Origin: Pseudomonadota bacterium
Lineage (GTDB): Bacteria > Pseudomonadota > Gammaproteobacteria > Xanthomonadales > Xanthomonadaceae
Length of the DNA: 10,727 nt
NCBI GenBank assembly: GCA_023425225.1
Contig: JAFADB010000043.1
Location: forward strand, 1 to 10,727
Reading direction: 5' to 3'
Shown: in pieces, positions 10,656 to 10,727 of the stretch
Numbering within the stretch: position 1 is the first letter of the stretch
Layout of the letters: every line of letters starts with the position of its first letter
The notes under the pieces: generated by a model
Told to the model about the DNA's origin: nothing
Seen by the model: only the letters and a program-made list of their open reading frames with translations
Database searches by the model: none
Program-made: the position numbers and the translations under genes

Positions 10656-10727
10656 GTGCGGGGCATCGACCACGCCGTGCTGCGGGCGCGCGATGCCGGC
10701 GTTCTACTGCCGGGTGCGGGGGGGGGG
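10656..10727 (+). pseudogene. Possible start of a VOC (glyoxalase-fold) family gene, disrupted at the window edge
   Basis: From a GTG at 10656 the plus strand reads VRGIDHAVLRARDA, the typical first beta-strand of VOC-family proteins. The expected continuation AFYCRV appears at 10699-10716 in a different frame, with too few residues between. The simplest reading is a frame-disrupting deletion or a sequencing/assembly error close to a contig end; a 10-base G run follows (10718-10727). No convincing Shine-Dalgarno is seen. If real, the gene is divergent from gcvP and shares its promoter region. The resemblance rests on about 18 residues. Confidence 0.3.

Overview
The window is very GC-rich, reads as coding almost throughout, and carries gene families and small palindromic repeats typical of the Xanthomonadaceae/Lysobacteraceae (Lysobacter, Luteimonas, Stenotrophomonas or Xanthomonas type gammaproteobacteria). 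That placement is an inference from protein resemblance, base composition and repeat style; no rRNA or other marker gene is present. The right end runs into a 10-base G run next to what looks like a disrupted gene start, which suggests a contig end.

Left to right: (1) a large-subunit (clade 2, KatE/HPII-type) catalase on the minus strand, cut by the left edge just as its C-terminal flavodoxin-like domain begins; (2) a 340-bp divergent intergenic region; (3) two tandem plus-strand MFS transporters of the metabolite:H+ symporter group, about 74% identical to each other by hand count; (4) a convergent junction of only 21 bp; (5) a minus-strand pair of exported enzymes: a class II cyclic-nucleotide phosphodiesterase with a lipobox, then a YeaE-like aldo/keto reductase with a twin-arginine signal; (6) a 559-bp gene-free stretch with three clear REP-like palindromes, two of them forming an inverted pair; (7) gcvP (glycine dehydrogenase, P-protein) on the minus strand, preceded by a tandem glycine riboswitch and a perfect TATAAT; (8) a short right edge with a possible VOC-family gene start.

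Functionally this is an ordinary chromosomal region: peroxide defence, organic-solute uptake, two envelope-located enzymes of uncertain substrate, and riboswitch-controlled glycine cleavage. There is no mobile element, CRISPR array or defence system. The most noteworthy details are fine-scale. A palindromic repeat sits in frame inside the gcvP coding sequence. The catalase has Cys where E. coli HPII has the His that is cross-linked to the haem tyrosine. The Tat-exported reductase has lost both residues that usually hold the 2'-phosphate of NADPH. The two MFS genes contain nearly identical DNA patches inside otherwise diverged sequence, which suggests gene conversion.
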